Shown here: positions 1 to 9,212 of the stretch, one piece after another
Layout: every line of letters starts with the position of its first letter
How positions within the stretch are numbered: position 1 is the stretch's first letter
Assembly (NCBI GenBank): GCA_035301285.1
Contig: DATGUN010000024.1
Coordinates: 1-64,000 of the forward strand
Direction: 5' to 3'
Length of the DNA stretch: 64,000 nt
DNA from: DATGUN01 sp035301285
GTDB lineage: Bacteria > Bacillota > Bacilli > Bacillales > Amphibacillaceae
Notes under the pieces: generated by a model
Told to the model about the DNA's origin: nothing
Seen by the model: only the letters and a program-made list of their open reading frames with translations
The model's database searches: none
Translations under genes and position numbers: made by a program

Positions 1-1006
1 TTTGTAATGCCTGTGGCACATCCTCAACCGTTTCACCTTCTCTAAGATGTTGCAAAATATCTTCGCTTTCCGCCAGCAGATTATCCGGAAGTTGCGTTTT
101 CAATTGTTCCAGAATCAATTCATCATATGGGCTCCCTGCTCCGGCAACCGAAACATAAACATCAACCGCACCATCTCTGGCTGCTTCCATACCAACCAAA
201 GAACCTTGACTGTGCCCGAAGATACCAATGCGGCTGAAACGCTTATCTGCATCCAATTCGTTCACCCATGCTTCAGCGTCAGCAATGAATTGGTCAAATC
301 GCATATCTTCTTCCTCGTCTGTCACCGCATCTTTATTTTTACCGGCGCCCCGTTTATCGTAACGAAGACTGGCAATACCATGTTCGGCCAATGATTCGGC
401 AACCATTTTCAAACCGTTATTATCCCCCATTGCTGTATTTCCGTTCCGATCTGTCGGACCGGATCCAGGTATGATGATCATGACCGGAAACGGGCCGTCG
501 CCATCTGGTGTTTCCAATTCTCCATACAGCTTTCCGTCTTCCGTATCAATGGATAAAAACGCTCCATCCTCAGTTTCATTCGAGGCTTCGTCTTGTTTGG
601 TCAATTCAAATGGAAATTCCTGTCCGGATTGTGTAAATGTTCCGGCTATCTTATCATCTTCAGGGTCACCCTTGAATGACAATGTTTCGCCAGCTATATC
701 CATCGTAAAAACCAATTCTTTATCTTCTTCGTTTTCCCCAATTGTCAGTGGATAGTCATCGACACCTTGGGTTGGAATGCTGATGGAACCGGATAATTCC
801 TCACCCTCTTGAAACGACACGACAATATGTATAGGGGCATCGGGCACTTTAATGGCACCATCCCAAATTCCTTCCACTTCCCATGCGCCGGCATCGTCAC
901 CAGTATCTTCTACTTCATTATTATCATGTGATTGTTGACATGACACAAGGACAATCGTTACTCCAGCAATGAAAACAGATGTTAAAAATAAATTTCTCTT
1001 TTTCAT
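1..1006 (-). CDS. alpha/beta hydrolase lipoprotein (3' end outside window)
   Basis: Reading the minus strand from ATG at 1004-1006 gives an uninterrupted frame of 335 codons to the window edge, so the C-terminus is missing. AAAGGAG sits just upstream of the start. The N-terminus is a lipoprotein signal (MKKRNLF..., lipobox LVSC, Cys23), so the protein should be membrane-anchored on the outside. A low-complexity acidic linker and a beta-rich domain follow, then an alpha/beta hydrolase domain with the nucleophile elbow GHSQG (Ser about residue 266) and an upstream IIPGSG oxyanion-type motif. The layout resembles secreted DUF3887/hydrolase lipoproteins of Bacillaceae. The substrate cannot be told. 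Confidence 0.85.
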   Translation of the reverse strand, partial: MKKRNLFLTSVFIAGVTIVLVSCQQSHDNNEVEDTGDDAGAWEVEGIWDGAIKVPDAPIHIVVSFQEGEELSGSISIPTQGVDDYPLTIGENEEDKELVFTMDIAGETLSFKGDPEDDKIAGTFTQSGQEFPFELTKQDEASNETEDGAFLSIDTEDGKLYGELETPDGDGPFPVMIIIPGSGPTDRNGNTAMGDNNGLKMVAESLAEHGIASLRYDKRGAGKNKDAVTDEEEDMRFDQFIADAEAWVNELDADKRFSRIGIFGHSQGSLVGMEAARDGAVDVYVSVAGAGSPYDELILEQLKTQLPDNLLAESEDILQHLREGETVEDVPQALQ

Positions 1007-1154
1007 GTTGTGGCTCCTTTCGTTCTCTCCTAATCGTTCTACGATGAATGCGAATGAAAAGTTTCACGACATCGAATATCCGTATTTCCTTTCTGTATAA
1101 ATCATGTCCATTCGTGCAAAATAACAACAACTGAAAGAAAGGAGAATAAATAAT

Positions 1155-1769
1155 ATGCAAAATGAACACGAACAAGGCTCCCAGGATATCTCTCACATGC
1201 CACCACAGCAAAATCATGGTGGACACGAAGTAATGGATGCTCATGAAGCAATGTCCACACTCACCGGTGCATTGGAGCAATTTCTATTATATGAGGAACA
1301 TATTCAAGATCCCACATTGCAAAATATGCTCAACAGACAACGCGCATTTCTATCCGCTCTGTATAACACATTAGCCGACACATTGAAAACCGGACAAGAC
1401 CCAAGCGTAAAAACACAGACATACATGATGGATCAGAATAATGATGTCGTTTATGGTATGAAGCCAACACCTCCAAAAGCTCCGGCTCAGTCATCCAACG
1501 AAATCAATGACCAATGTGTATCCAGTTATATGATGGGGGCTGTAAAAGCATGCGCCACCGGCTTTACAACGGCCGCCCTCGAGGTATCCAACCCCGTTTT
1601 ACGGCGTGTTTTTGCAGATAGTGTCCCGAATATGATTGAAATGGCTTATGAAATATTTCTTTATCAGAACAAAAACCAGTATTACCAAGTCCCACAGCTT
1701 CAACCGCAAGACATGCAAGCTATCCTGAACAGCTATGCACCCATTCAAGGTAATCATATGACCCATTAA
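1155..1769 (+). CDS. CotF-family spore coat protein
   Basis: 204 aa, with a good AAAGGAG site before ATG at 1155. The N-terminus is His/Gln/Met-rich. The rest is helical and matches the CotF-like coat family: a segment with MSTLTGALEQFLLY, then MNRQRAFLSALYNT, and a C-terminal domain with SSYMMGAVKACATGFTTAA and a Gln/Tyr-rich tail. These proteins are deposited in the spore coat late in sporulation. The gene stands alone, divergent from the hydrolase gene, and is followed by a hairpin. Its presence supports an endospore-forming host. The exact paralogue cannot be named. Confidence 0.8.
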   Translation: MQNEHEQGSQDISHMPPQQNHGGHEVMDAHEAMSTLTGALEQFLLYEEHIQDPTLQNMLNRQRAFLSALYNTLADTLKTGQDPSVKTQTYMMDQNNDVVYGMKPTPPKAPAQSSNEINDQCVSSYMMGAVKACATGFTTAALEVSNPVLRRVFADSVPNMIEMAYEIFLYQNKNQYYQVPQLQPQDMQAILNSYAPIQGNHMTH

Positions 1770-1774
1770 GATAT

Positions 1775-1816
1775 AACTGGCAGACAAAGGAACGAATCCT
1801 ATATCTGCCAGTTTTG
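1775..1816 (+). terminator. probable terminator of the coat gene
   Basis: AACTGGCAGA (1775-1784) pairs with TCTGCCAGTT (1804-1813), followed by a short T-rich stretch. It lies five bases after the stop of the coat gene. The T-tract is weak. Confidence 0.55.
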
Positions 1817-1879
1817 ACTTTAGCAACCATGTTGATTGAGTCACAGTCCAGATATGAAAGAAATCATCTTTCAAACGCA

Positions 1880-2059
1880 TTAGTCCAATAACCGATTTGT
1901 TTCATCGACGGACATGATACGTGCACCTTTCTCCTTGACGGATTCGTCATAGACACCCTCTCCGTGGCATACACTGCACTCATACTGCCAGCCTTCATCA
2001 TCTGCTTGCATTCCCGTTCCTTCACATGCCTTACATGTCTTTTCCCTGTCGGATACCAT
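1880..2059 (-). CDS. YuiA-family small zinc-binding protein
   Basis: 59 aa from ATG at 2059, preceded by GAGGTG. A longer open frame reaches 2131 but lacks a ribosome site and would add a hydrophobic stretch that overlaps the upstream terminator. The protein has two CxxCxGxG repeats (CKACEGTG and CSVCHGEG), the DnaJ-like zinc-finger pattern seen in the small YuiA-type proteins of Bacillus. It probably binds one Zn2+. Its function is unknown. It sits downstream of the aconitase-family gene but is separated from it by a terminator. Confidence 0.7.
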   Translation of the reverse strand: MVSDREKTCKACEGTGMQADDEGWQYECSVCHGEGVYDESVKEKGARIMSVDETNRLLD

Positions 2060-2091
2060 CTTTTTCACCTCACTCAGATTGTTGATGATTT

Positions 2092-2136
2092 TAAAAACAA
2101 AAAACAACCTGCATACAAATATTATTTGCATGCAGG
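2092..2136 (-). terminator. terminator of the aconitase-family gene
   Basis: On the minus strand CCTGCATGCAAAT pairs with ATTTGTATGCAGG (29-bp imperfect hairpin, 2108-2136) and is followed by a T-rich run. It lies 28 bp after the stop codon of the 2164-4107 gene. Confidence 0.75.
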
Positions 2137-2163
2137 CATGAATTCATTCTCATCATTTTATTT

Positions 2164-4107
2164 TTATGCGCGTTCTTTAACCCAATTGATGATACCGCCA
2201 GTCAACATGATTTCTTTTTGGCGTTCGGACATGGCATGGGCCACTTCGATTTCTTTATCTTTTCCTTTTATTTTAATCATGAATGGTTTTGATTCACGGA
2301 CATGTTGTTTCATATTATCAAGCACTAGAACATCGCCACTTTCCAGAAGATCATAATCTTCCTCGTTCACAAACGTAAGTGGCAGGATACCAAAGTTGGC
2401 GAGGTTCTGCCAATGGATGCGTGCGAAATCTTTAACAAGGGCTACATGCATGCCCAAGTATCTTGGTGCAAGAGCCGCATGCTCACGACTCGATCCTTGA
2501 CCGTAGTTAAATCCGCCTACAACCGCATGCCCAGTGTCATCGGCTATATCCATGGCGCGCTTATAATACGTATCATCGATGATTTCAAACGTGAACTTGC
2601 TTATTTCAGGTAAATTACTTCGAAATGGAAGTACGCGTGCACCACCTGCAAGAATTTCATCCGTGGATATATTATCACCCATTTTAAGCAATATCGGTAA
2701 CTCCATATGATCCGGCATAGGTGCCATGTCAGGAATCGATTTGATATTTGGGCCTTTTATGATTTCCACTTGTTTGGCTTCTGCTTCCGGAAGTGGTTTG
2801 TCAAGCAGACCATCATCGACCGTTTGATCTTTAGGTTCGGTTACTTTTGGATATGGCATATCCATTGTACGTGGATCGGTGATTTCACCCTTCAGCACAG
2901 ATGCCGCAGCTGTTTCCGGACTGCTCAAGAAAACACTATCTTCTTTCGTGCCCGAACGACCCGGGAAGTTTCTTGGAGTGGTTCGTAAACTGTTTCTTCC
3001 CGACGCAGGAGCCTGCCCCATCCCGATACAACCGTTACAACCAGCCTGATGAAGACGTGCACCCGATTGCAGAAGGCTTGCGATATGCATGTTTTTGACT
3101 AGGTCGGTTAACATTTGACGGGATGTGGGGTTCACATCAAATGACACACCGTCCGCGATATGTTTATCCTTGACCATTTCTGCCGCAATCGCAAAATCCC
3201 TATAACCTGGATTAGCAGAAGAACCGATATAAGATTGGTAAATCGGCGTACCCGCTACTTCGGTAACCGGAACGACATTGCCCGGACTGGAAGGTTTAGC
3301 GACCAACGGTTCCAATTCTGATAAATTGATTTCTTCATGTAAATCATATGTCGCACCTTCATCCGCTTTCAGTTCTATCCAATCATCCTCGCGTTCCTGT
3401 TCCTTCAAAAAGCGTTTCACTTCTCCATCTGATGGAAAAACAGTTCCGGTTGCTCCAAGTTCAGCACCTTTGTTAGCGATGACGTGTCGATCCATGGCAC
3501 TTAATTCATCAACACCTGGACCATAATATTCGATGACTTTACCAACACCGCCCTTAACATCATACCGGCGCAGCAATTCCAGAATGACATCCTTGGCACT
3601 AACCCAGTCTGGCAATTTACCAGTCAGTTTGATTCCCCATACTTGTGGCATCTTGACATAAAACGGTTCACCCGCAATAGCCAGGGCTACGTCAATGCCT
3701 CCTGCTCCCATTGCCAACATTCCCATACACCCATTTGCGCATGTATGGCTGTCCGAGCCGAGCAATGTTTTTCCAGGTTTGGCCAGCCGCTGCATATGGA
3801 CGGGATGACTGACCCCATTACCTGGACGGCTATAATACAAGCCAAATCGTTTAGAGGCACTTTCCAGGAATAAGTGGTCATCTGGGTTTTTATTATCCAC
3901 TTGAATCAAGTTATGATCGACGTATTGTGCAGAGGCTTCCGTCTTGGCATAGTCAAGATCCATGGCTTCAAGTTCGAGCATAACCATTGTCCCTGTCGCA
4001 TCTTGTGTCAACGTTTGATCGATTTTCAAACCAATTTCCTCACCCGGTACCATCTTTCCGGTAACCAGATGATCGTTTATCAGCTTCTGTGTAATATTGA
4101 ATGGCAT
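2164..4107 (-). CDS. aconitase/IPM isomerase-family hydro-lyase (aconitate hydratase-like)
   Basis: 647 aa from ATG at 4107, chosen because AAAGGAGG sits 8 bases upstream; an open extension to 4215 has no support. The N-terminal aconitase domain carries GSDSHTC (residues 117-123) and GCNGCIGMG (Cys357, Cys360). The C-terminal swivel domain carries the QGSSREHAA substrate-binding signature. The length fits the short ~640-aa aconitase type rather than the ~900-aa CitB of Bacillus. The segment IGSSAN (residues 294-299) stands where relatives have IGSCTN, whose Cys is the first [4Fe-4S] ligand, so cluster binding or substrate may differ. Citrate/isocitrate isomerisation is the default guess. The gene is monocistronic. 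Confidence 0.8.
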   Translation of the reverse strand: MPFNITQKLINDHLVTGKMVPGEEIGLKIDQTLTQDATGTMVMLELEAMDLDYAKTEASAQYVDHNLIQVDNKNPDDHLFLESASKRFGLYYSRPGNGVSHPVHMQRLAKPGKTLLGSDSHTCANGCMGMLAMGAGGIDVALAIAGEPFYVKMPQVWGIKLTGKLPDWVSAKDVILELLRRYDVKGGVGKVIEYYGPGVDELSAMDRHVIANKGAELGATGTVFPSDGEVKRFLKEQEREDDWIELKADEGATYDLHEEINLSELEPLVAKPSSPGNVVPVTEVAGTPIYQSYIGSSANPGYRDFAIAAEMVKDKHIADGVSFDVNPTSRQMLTDLVKNMHIASLLQSGARLHQAGCNGCIGMGQAPASGRNSLRTTPRNFPGRSGTKEDSVFLSSPETAAASVLKGEITDPRTMDMPYPKVTEPKDQTVDDGLLDKPLPEAEAKQVEIIKGPNIKSIPDMAPMPDHMELPILLKMGDNISTDEILAGGARVLPFRSNLPEISKFTFEIIDDTYYKRAMDIADDTGHAVVGGFNYGQGSSREHAALAPRYLGMHVALVKDFARIHWQNLANFGILPLTFVNEEDYDLLESGDVLVLDNMKQHVRESKPFMIKIKGKDKEIEVAHAMSERQKEIMLTGGIINWVKERA

Positions 4108-4239
4108 GAACAATTCCTCCTTTAATTTATGTAAGCTCTTTTTTGCTCCTTCAAATATAATATGCACATTGAAAGAGGGATATATCCACATGGCCAAAGG
4201 AAAAAAGTGTTTCAACCGTTTCGTGTAAAATGATTTTAT

Positions 4240-5109
4240 TTACATGTTTTGTCCATAATATTTATCCAATGAGAAACCCCTTCCCAAAATTTCCGAGGCA
4301 TTGATGAAAATAACGAACGAATCAGGCTCTTCCTGTTGTAAATACTTACGCAAACGTATCGCTTCTTTGTTTTCCGCGACACATAATATCATTGTCTTAT
4401 TTTGTTCGGTATACCCACCAACCGAACGGACCTTTGTAACTGATCGATCGATTTTATCTTGGATGAGAGACTGTATTTTCGCCTCGTTTTCGGTAATGAT
4501 CATAATCAATTTTGTCGATGCCGTCCGTAACTGGACCATGTCAATCACTTTACTTGTCACATAAATGCACATCAATGCAAACAAGGTTAGCTCCAGATTG
4601 AACACGATAATCGACGATACGACAACAAGGCCATCCACAACAAGTTGTGAATAACCACTTGAAAGTCCGGTGAACTTCTTCACGATTTGGGCAATAGCTG
4701 CCGTTCCACCCGTTGATCCATTTCCTTTATAGACCGTTCCTAGTCCTATACCCAAAATAATGCCTCCGTAAACTGCACCAAGGAAGGGATTGGTAATCGT
4801 ATAAGGGATGTCGGCACTCAACCAGATAATAAACGGGACCCAAATCGTTCCAAGCAATGTCTTCCAGCTGAAGTCTTTTCCCAACGTCAACCACCCGATG
4901 ATAAAAATGGGAACATTGATCAAAAACTGTGTATAAGCAGGCTCCAACTTGTACGCTTCATATAAAACAGTGCTCACACCCGATATACCGCCTGCCGCAA
5001 GTTTCGCAGGTAGTAAAAACATATTGTAAGCAAGAGCAACCAGCGTGGCTCCGATAATGATAAGTAAATATTCTTTCGCAAGATGATTTTTTTCTTTGAT
5101 GACGTACAT
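4240..5109 (-). CDS. YitT-family membrane protein (DUF161 + DUF2179)
   Basis: 289 aa from ATG at 5109, preceded by AGAAAGGA. In-frame ATGs upstream (5130, 5289) lack ribosome sites, and the family norm is 280-290 aa. The N-terminal ~200 residues hold about five or six membrane helices with the conserved LLPAKLAAGGISGVSTVLY and GNGSTGGTAAIAQI segments. The C-terminal ~90 residues form the soluble DUF2179 domain (TKVRSVGGYTEQNKTMILCV). Bacillus carries several paralogues, and no transport substrate is established. It is divergent from the yueI-like gene. Confidence 0.85.
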   Translation of the reverse strand: MYVIKEKNHLAKEYLLIIIGATLVALAYNMFLLPAKLAAGGISGVSTVLYEAYKLEPAYTQFLINVPIFIIGWLTLGKDFSWKTLLGTIWVPFIIWLSADIPYTITNPFLGAVYGGIILGIGLGTVYKGNGSTGGTAAIAQIVKKFTGLSSGYSQLVVDGLVVVSSIIVFNLELTLFALMCIYVTSKVIDMVQLRTASTKLIMIITENEAKIQSLIQDKIDRSVTKVRSVGGYTEQNKTMILCVAENKEAIRLRKYLQQEEPDSFVIFINASEILGRGFSLDKYYGQNM

Positions 5110-5320
5110 AAAAAAATTCCTTTCTGACATAAAATCTAAGACATTTCCTATAAGGGCTATGTAAACAATAGCATGTCCCACGACCAACAATCCATCATAC
5201 AGTGTAACACGTTTTCCAACATTTACAGAATAGGAACAATATGATTGCTTCTTTCCACTTATATTTATACAATGGTTAGCATGAATCATTCTATTGTTTT
5301 AAATAAAGTGAGGCATTTGC

Positions 5321-5767
5321 ATGACACGTAAAAATGTTGAAGATTATTTAACAGAAGGTATGTATGGAGTGAGGCGTCCTAAAGAGGCGGAACGCGAGCA
5401 TTACTTGGGCACATTACGTGAACGTATCGTAATCGTCCTCAGCAAAGGGCAAGTAATGACCGACAACAGTTTGGCGGAATTGGAAGAGGCAATCAGGGCA
5501 TATCCTGATGCAACACTCTTGATCAACGGTAACATCGCCTATCGCTTCTATAAAAAAGAAAAAGACATCGCTGATAAACACAATATCCCGTATACCGTTA
5601 TAACCAATGAAGAAAACGACACAGACATCGGTGCCGTACTGACATGTGACTATGCCATCGATAAAGAAGATATTTTCATCCAGCACGAGGAGAAAACAGA
5701 AACAGAGCCGGAACAGGGTGATCATAAGTCCTTTTTCATGAAAATCAAAGACTGGTTTTCCTCTTGA
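5321..5767 (+). CDS. yueI: YueI-family protein (DUF1694)
   Basis: 148 aa and cytosolic, with no membrane segment. It begins MTRKNVEDYLTEGMYGVRRPKEAER and continues with the LGTLRERIVIVLSKGQV core typical of YueI/DUF1694. Its role is unknown in any organism as far as I know. It starts 211 bp from the divergent yitT-like gene. The next gene is 60 bp downstream and may be co-transcribed. Confidence 0.8.
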   Translation: MTRKNVEDYLTEGMYGVRRPKEAEREHYLGTLRERIVIVLSKGQVMTDNSLAELEEAIRAYPDATLLINGNIAYRFYKKEKDIADKHNIPYTVITNEENDTDIGAVLTCDYAIDKEDIFIQHEEKTETEPEQGDHKSFFMKIKDWFSS

Positions 5768-5827
5768 TCGAATATGTCCGCATAAGATAATGGTCTATAT
5801 GACATAATACGGTTGGAGGTGATTGTG

Positions 5828-6082
5828 ATGGCACTACTCTATTGCTGCCCCAACTGTAAGACCAATCGTAGTCGATTCAACATCATTGAACAGATTGCCA
5901 AACCTATTAAAGTCGACCCTGAGACAGGTACGGTTACAAACGATTATCAAGATCATGATGTGGAGGCTTTCCACATGACATACAATGGTCCGGCATTCCG
6001 GATTCAGTGCGGTGTATGTGGCATGATCGAGGATGAGCATGCGTTCATACAGTATGCCAACTACGCAAACAAGCATTCGTAA
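5828..6082 (+). CDS. small zinc-ribbon protein of unknown function
   Basis: 84 aa from ATG at 5828. GGAGGTGATT lies immediately upstream and rules out the TTG at 5813. Two Cys pairs, CPNC near the N-terminus and CGVCG near residue 65, would form one zinc ribbon. The middle is a beta-rich stretch with conserved-looking acidic turns. No family name is recognised. A role in nucleic-acid binding is possible but not shown. Confidence 0.65.
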   Translation: MALLYCCPNCKTNRSRFNIIEQIAKPIKVDPETGTVTNDYQDHDVEAFHMTYNGPAFRIQCGVCGMIEDEHAFIQYANYANKHS

Positions 6083-6108
6083 TCACCAAGGTCACGTCTC
6101 GTTGAACC

Positions 6109-6642
6109 TTACATCTTCTGTATCCGTATGTGACTGACCATCAATATCATCAAAGCAGATTGTAACACAAGGAAAAACACACCCGGAAAATAGGGGATGA
6201 CAAAATAACTTAAAACAGATATGACACCTGCAGCCGTAATGGGAATACCGTTAAATACATCATGATTGTCCGATACATTGAATTTAGCCAGGCGAATAGC
6301 ACCACATAAAATAAATAAAACCGTTATAATCAGACCTGCACCGCGGATTTCATATAAAATGGAATGGTAGATTAATAGTGCAGGAGCGACCCCGAATGAT
6401 ACAATATCACATAAGGAATCCAACTCTTTCCCGATTGCAGATTCAATTTGAAGCATACGAGCAACCTTGCCATCATACCGGTCAAATAAAGCAGCTGCAA
6501 GAATGAAAAACAGACTCAGATGTTCCATTCCACTGGAAATAAGGATAATAGCAGTAATACCAAAACTGAGGTTCACGAGCGTCATCACATTGGCCGCATG
6601 TTCTCGCAGCTTACCCGCGCTCATTAAACGCGTTAAAAACAT
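6109..6642 (-). CDS. pssA: CDP-diacylglycerol-serine O-phosphatidyltransferase
   Basis: 177 aa from ATG at 6642 (TTGGAG seven bases upstream), exactly the length of the Bacillus subtilis enzyme as I recall it. It makes phosphatidylserine from CDP-diacylglycerol and serine in the membrane. The CDP-alcohol phosphotransferase motif reads D-R-Y-D-G-x2-A-R-x8-G-x3-D-S-x2-D, with the final Asp residues catalytic, followed by four or five membrane helices. An open frame continues to 6792 but overlaps psd and has no ribosome site. Its usual partners psd and a DedA-type ybfM are adjacent, but psd points the other way. Confidence 0.9.
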   Translation of the reverse strand: MFLTRLMSAGKLREHAANVMTLVNLSFGITAIILISSGMEHLSLFFILAAALFDRYDGKVARMLQIESAIGKELDSLCDIVSFGVAPALLIYHSILYEIRGAGLIITVLFILCGAIRLAKFNVSDNHDVFNGIPITAAGVISVLSYFVIPYFPGVFFLVLQSALMILMVSHIRIQKM

Positions 6643-6685
6643 CCAATCGCTCCAATCGTATTTTATATTTAGGTGGGGATCTATT

Positions 6686-7462
6686 TTGCTACATTTTCTA
6701 TTGAAATCATTGGTCGAGTTAACCGGCAATCCGTTCATATCCAAGATATTAAGAAAATCAACATATTCCCGATTCAGCAAGCCACTTGTCAAACCATTTG
6801 CCCGGGTTTACGGACTTGACGAACATGAAATGGCCAATCCCATCGATCACTATAGGAGCATTCATGAACTGTTTACAAGACAGCTTCTGCCTGGATTGCG
6901 TCCCATTGATACATCCGCGCACACACTCGTCTCACCGGTAGATGGCACACTAAGTGAGGTCGGCACCATTCAGGAAGGGCAGACATTTTACGTAAAGAAT
7001 CAATTATACCACGTCAATCAACTACTGGGTGACACCAAAAAAGCAACAACCTATACAGATGGGTATTATTATATCTTTTACTTGTCCCCCAAAGATTACC
7101 ATCACATGCATTATCCAATTGATGGTAAATTGACCTCCCGTTGGGCTCTTGGCGAAAAATCATTCCCCGTCAATTCATTCGGGTTGAAGTGGGGGGATTA
7201 TCCTCTATCTACCAACTACCGCATTATTTCAGAAATCAAAACGGCTTTCGGCAACATGGCTATTGCCAAAATCGGTGCACTGAATATTAACAGCATCCAG
7301 ATGACACATGCGGCATCTTCGTTTAAAAAAGGCGAGGAAATCGGGTATTTCACATTTGGATCGACAGTCATTTTATTAATTGAAAAACATCCGTCTTTTA
7401 AACCAACGATTGATACAGACTCAACCGTAGCCTTTGGTGAACGTATAGGGATGTGGTTTTAA
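6686..7462 (+). CDS. psd: phosphatidylserine decarboxylase (TTG start)
   Basis: 258 aa starting at TTG 6686. Its N-terminus (MLHFLLKSLVELT) aligns with Bacillus Psd, and AGGTGGGGATC lies upstream; no suitable ATG exists. Psd converts phosphatidylserine to phosphatidylethanolamine at the membrane. The FGST motif near the C-terminus is the self-cleavage site that makes the pyruvoyl group from Ser. Other conserved parts are SPVDGTLSEVG and YLSPKDYHHMHYP. The gene is divergent from pssA with only 43 bp between the starts, and its stop overlaps the end of the convergent ybfM-like gene by 4 bp. Confidence 0.9.
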   Translation: MLHFLLKSLVELTGNPFISKILRKSTYSRFSKPLVKPFARVYGLDEHEMANPIDHYRSIHELFTRQLLPGLRPIDTSAHTLVSPVDGTLSEVGTIQEGQTFYVKNQLYHVNQLLGDTKKATTYTDGYYYIFYLSPKDYHHMHYPIDGKLTSRWALGEKSFPVNSFGLKWGDYPLSTNYRIISEIKTAFGNMAIAKIGALNINSIQMTHAASSFKKGEEIGYFTFGSTVILLIEKHPSFKPTIDTDSTVAFGERIGMWF

Positions 7463-8055
7463 TGTCGTTTTCGTCTGAAAAACAAAAAATAAAACCCAAG
7501 CGATATAACAGCCATGACCCCCAGAGCAGCCAAAATCCAGACATACTCTTTTACAAACGTAAAAATAACATGCCAATTACGCCCAAGTCGATTGCCGAGA
7601 ATCAAAAACGTCAGGACCCAGACAAAGGCACCCGAATAGGCATAAATGGCAAATCGTTTGAACGAAAAGTATGTTATCCCAGCAATGTACGCAGCCACAT
7701 GGCGTACCCCTGGGATGAAATAACAGATAAACAACATATATTTCCCATACTTATCAAAAAGCCTCTCTGTTCGTCCAATCGTTTTTTCCGTTATGAAAAA
7801 CTTCGGACCGAATTTCCTCAGGAAAGGCTCTCCCAGTTTTTTACCAAGGTAATAACTGATTGAAATACCACATAATGCACCGATAAATGCTGAAGCAAAC
7901 GTGATTGAGAAATGCATTTTCCCGATCGACGTCACATACCCCAAATAAGTGAGCAACACTTCATCGGGAACCGGGAGCCCGACAATCCCAAGTACAAACA
8001 AAATAAAAATTGCAAAATAACCATAGTGCCCTATGAATTCATACCATGTCGCCAT
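7459..8055 (-). CDS. DedA-family membrane protein (YbfM-like)
   Basis: 198 aa with about five membrane segments. The DedA/SNARE-associated signature is clear: GIVGLPVPDEVLLTYLGY near the N-terminus and FIPGVRHVAAYIAGI in the middle, with the conserved Arg of the FxPGxR loop. DedA proteins are linked to lipid-carrier or phospholipid scrambling across the membrane. In B. subtilis a DedA gene (ybfM) sits between pssA and psd, so the same three genes are kept together here but in a different order. The ribosome site is weak. Confidence 0.8.
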   Translation of the reverse strand: MATWYEFIGHYGYFAIFILFVLGIVGLPVPDEVLLTYLGYVTSIGKMHFSITFASAFIGALCGISISYYLGKKLGEPFLRKFGPKFFITEKTIGRTERLFDKYGKYMLFICYFIPGVRHVAAYIAGITYFSFKRFAIYAYSGAFVWVLTFLILGNRLGRNWHVIFTFVKEYVWILAALGVMAVISLGFYFLFFRRKRH

Positions 8056-8228
8056 GCCGATTGACCCGCTTTCTATATATCAGCTTGAATGCAAAAACAT
8101 TTAACACAACCTTTACAAGTAACACCTTCGATTCAACTATCTCCATTTTCCCGGAGGATAACCAAGGACACGACGACATTCGTAACATATTCTGTACATT
8201 ATAACCCTTCTCTGATAGGCTTTTGGCT

Positions 8229-9212
8229 TTATAGATAATTTTTACGAAGTTCTTCGCTGGTCAATGGTGATATATGGCTGGGTGCCACATCGTACACCGT
8301 TTTAGCGCCATATTGACCCGCCTCATTCATGCGATAGGCCGCTCTGGCATAAGCAGTAATGACACTTGCTGTGAATTCTGGATTGCTTTCGAGGGCTAAA
8401 CTGAACTCCACAATCTCATTATTTCCCTCACCTGTCTGACCACTGCGTATGACAAACCCACCATGCGGCATTTTTGAATGATCACGCTTGAGTTCTTCCT
8501 CCGTAATGAAGTGAACGGTTGTATCATAATCGACAAAATAATGTGGCATGGTCTTAATGTTATGTTCAATTGTCGCTTCGTCAGCACCTTCTTCAGGGAC
8601 GATATAGCATGTGCGCACATGTCGTTCATTTTTTGATACGTCTGGATTCTCTCCGTTGCGTACTTTTTGGATGATCGCATCAGACGGTATCGTATATTGC
8701 ACCCCGTCCTTCACACCATCGACGCGCCGTACAGCATCTGAATGCCCTTGACTTAATCCCTTCCCCCAAAACGTGTATGTATTACCTTCGGGTAGAATAG
8801 CTTCCGAAATGACACGATTGAGTGAAAACATTCCGGGATCCCATCCAACTGAAATGATATTTGTTTTGCCGCTTTTTTGGGAAACACTATCAACAGATGC
8901 GAAATATTCCGGAATGGTAGCGTGTGTATCATATGAATCGACCGTATTAAACAAGTTTGCAAACGCTGGTCCATGCTTGGGAAGATCTGTTGCTGATCCC
9001 CCGCACAACACCATGACATCGATCTTATCCACATAATTTTCAGCTTCATCTATATGAACAACATTAACTGAGGAATCGTCTATCTGTAGACTTTCAGGAT
9101 TCCGTCTTGTAAAAATGGCAACCAGTTCCATGTCGAGTTGTTGTTTAAGTGATTTTTGTACACCTTTCCCCAAGTTGCCATATCCTAAAATTCCTACTTG
9201 AATCTTATCCAT
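8229..9212 (-). CDS. ddh: meso-diaminopimelate D-dehydrogenase
   Basis: 327 aa, with GGAGG 7 bases before ATG 9212. It carries out NADPH-dependent one-step amination of tetrahydrodipicolinate to meso-DAP for lysine and peptidoglycan synthesis. The N-terminal Rossmann motif is GILGYGNLGKGV (residues 8-19). The substrate-domain landmarks SVGWDPGMFSLNR and WGKGLSQGHSDAVRRVDGVKDGVQY are split by short spacers and are characteristic of Ddh. In relatives this enzyme can bypass the succinylase/acetylase route. Upstream (9213-9400) there is no recognised lysine riboswitch. Confidence 0.92.
   Translation of the reverse strand: MDKIQVGILGYGNLGKGVQKSLKQQLDMELVAIFTRRNPESLQIDDSSVNVVHIDEAENYVDKIDVMVLCGGSATDLPKHGPAFANLFNTVDSYDTHATIPEYFASVDSVSQKSGKTNIISVGWDPGMFSLNRVISEAILPEGNTYTFWGKGLSQGHSDAVRRVDGVKDGVQYTIPSDAIIQKVRNGENPDVSKNERHVRTCYIVPEEGADEATIEHNIKTMPHYFVDYDTTVHFITEEELKRDHSKMPHGGFVIRSGQTGEGNNEIVEFSLALESNPEFTASVITAYARAAYRMNEAGQYGAKTVYDVAPSHISPLTSEELRKNYL

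Noticed and set aside
6467..6685. Longer N-terminus for psd
   Set aside because: It would be antisense to essential pssA codons. TTG 6686 has a ribosome site and matches the family start.
6643..6792. Longer N-terminus for pssA
   Set aside because: The extra 50 codons overlap psd. ATG 6642 has a ribosome site and gives the usual 177 aa.
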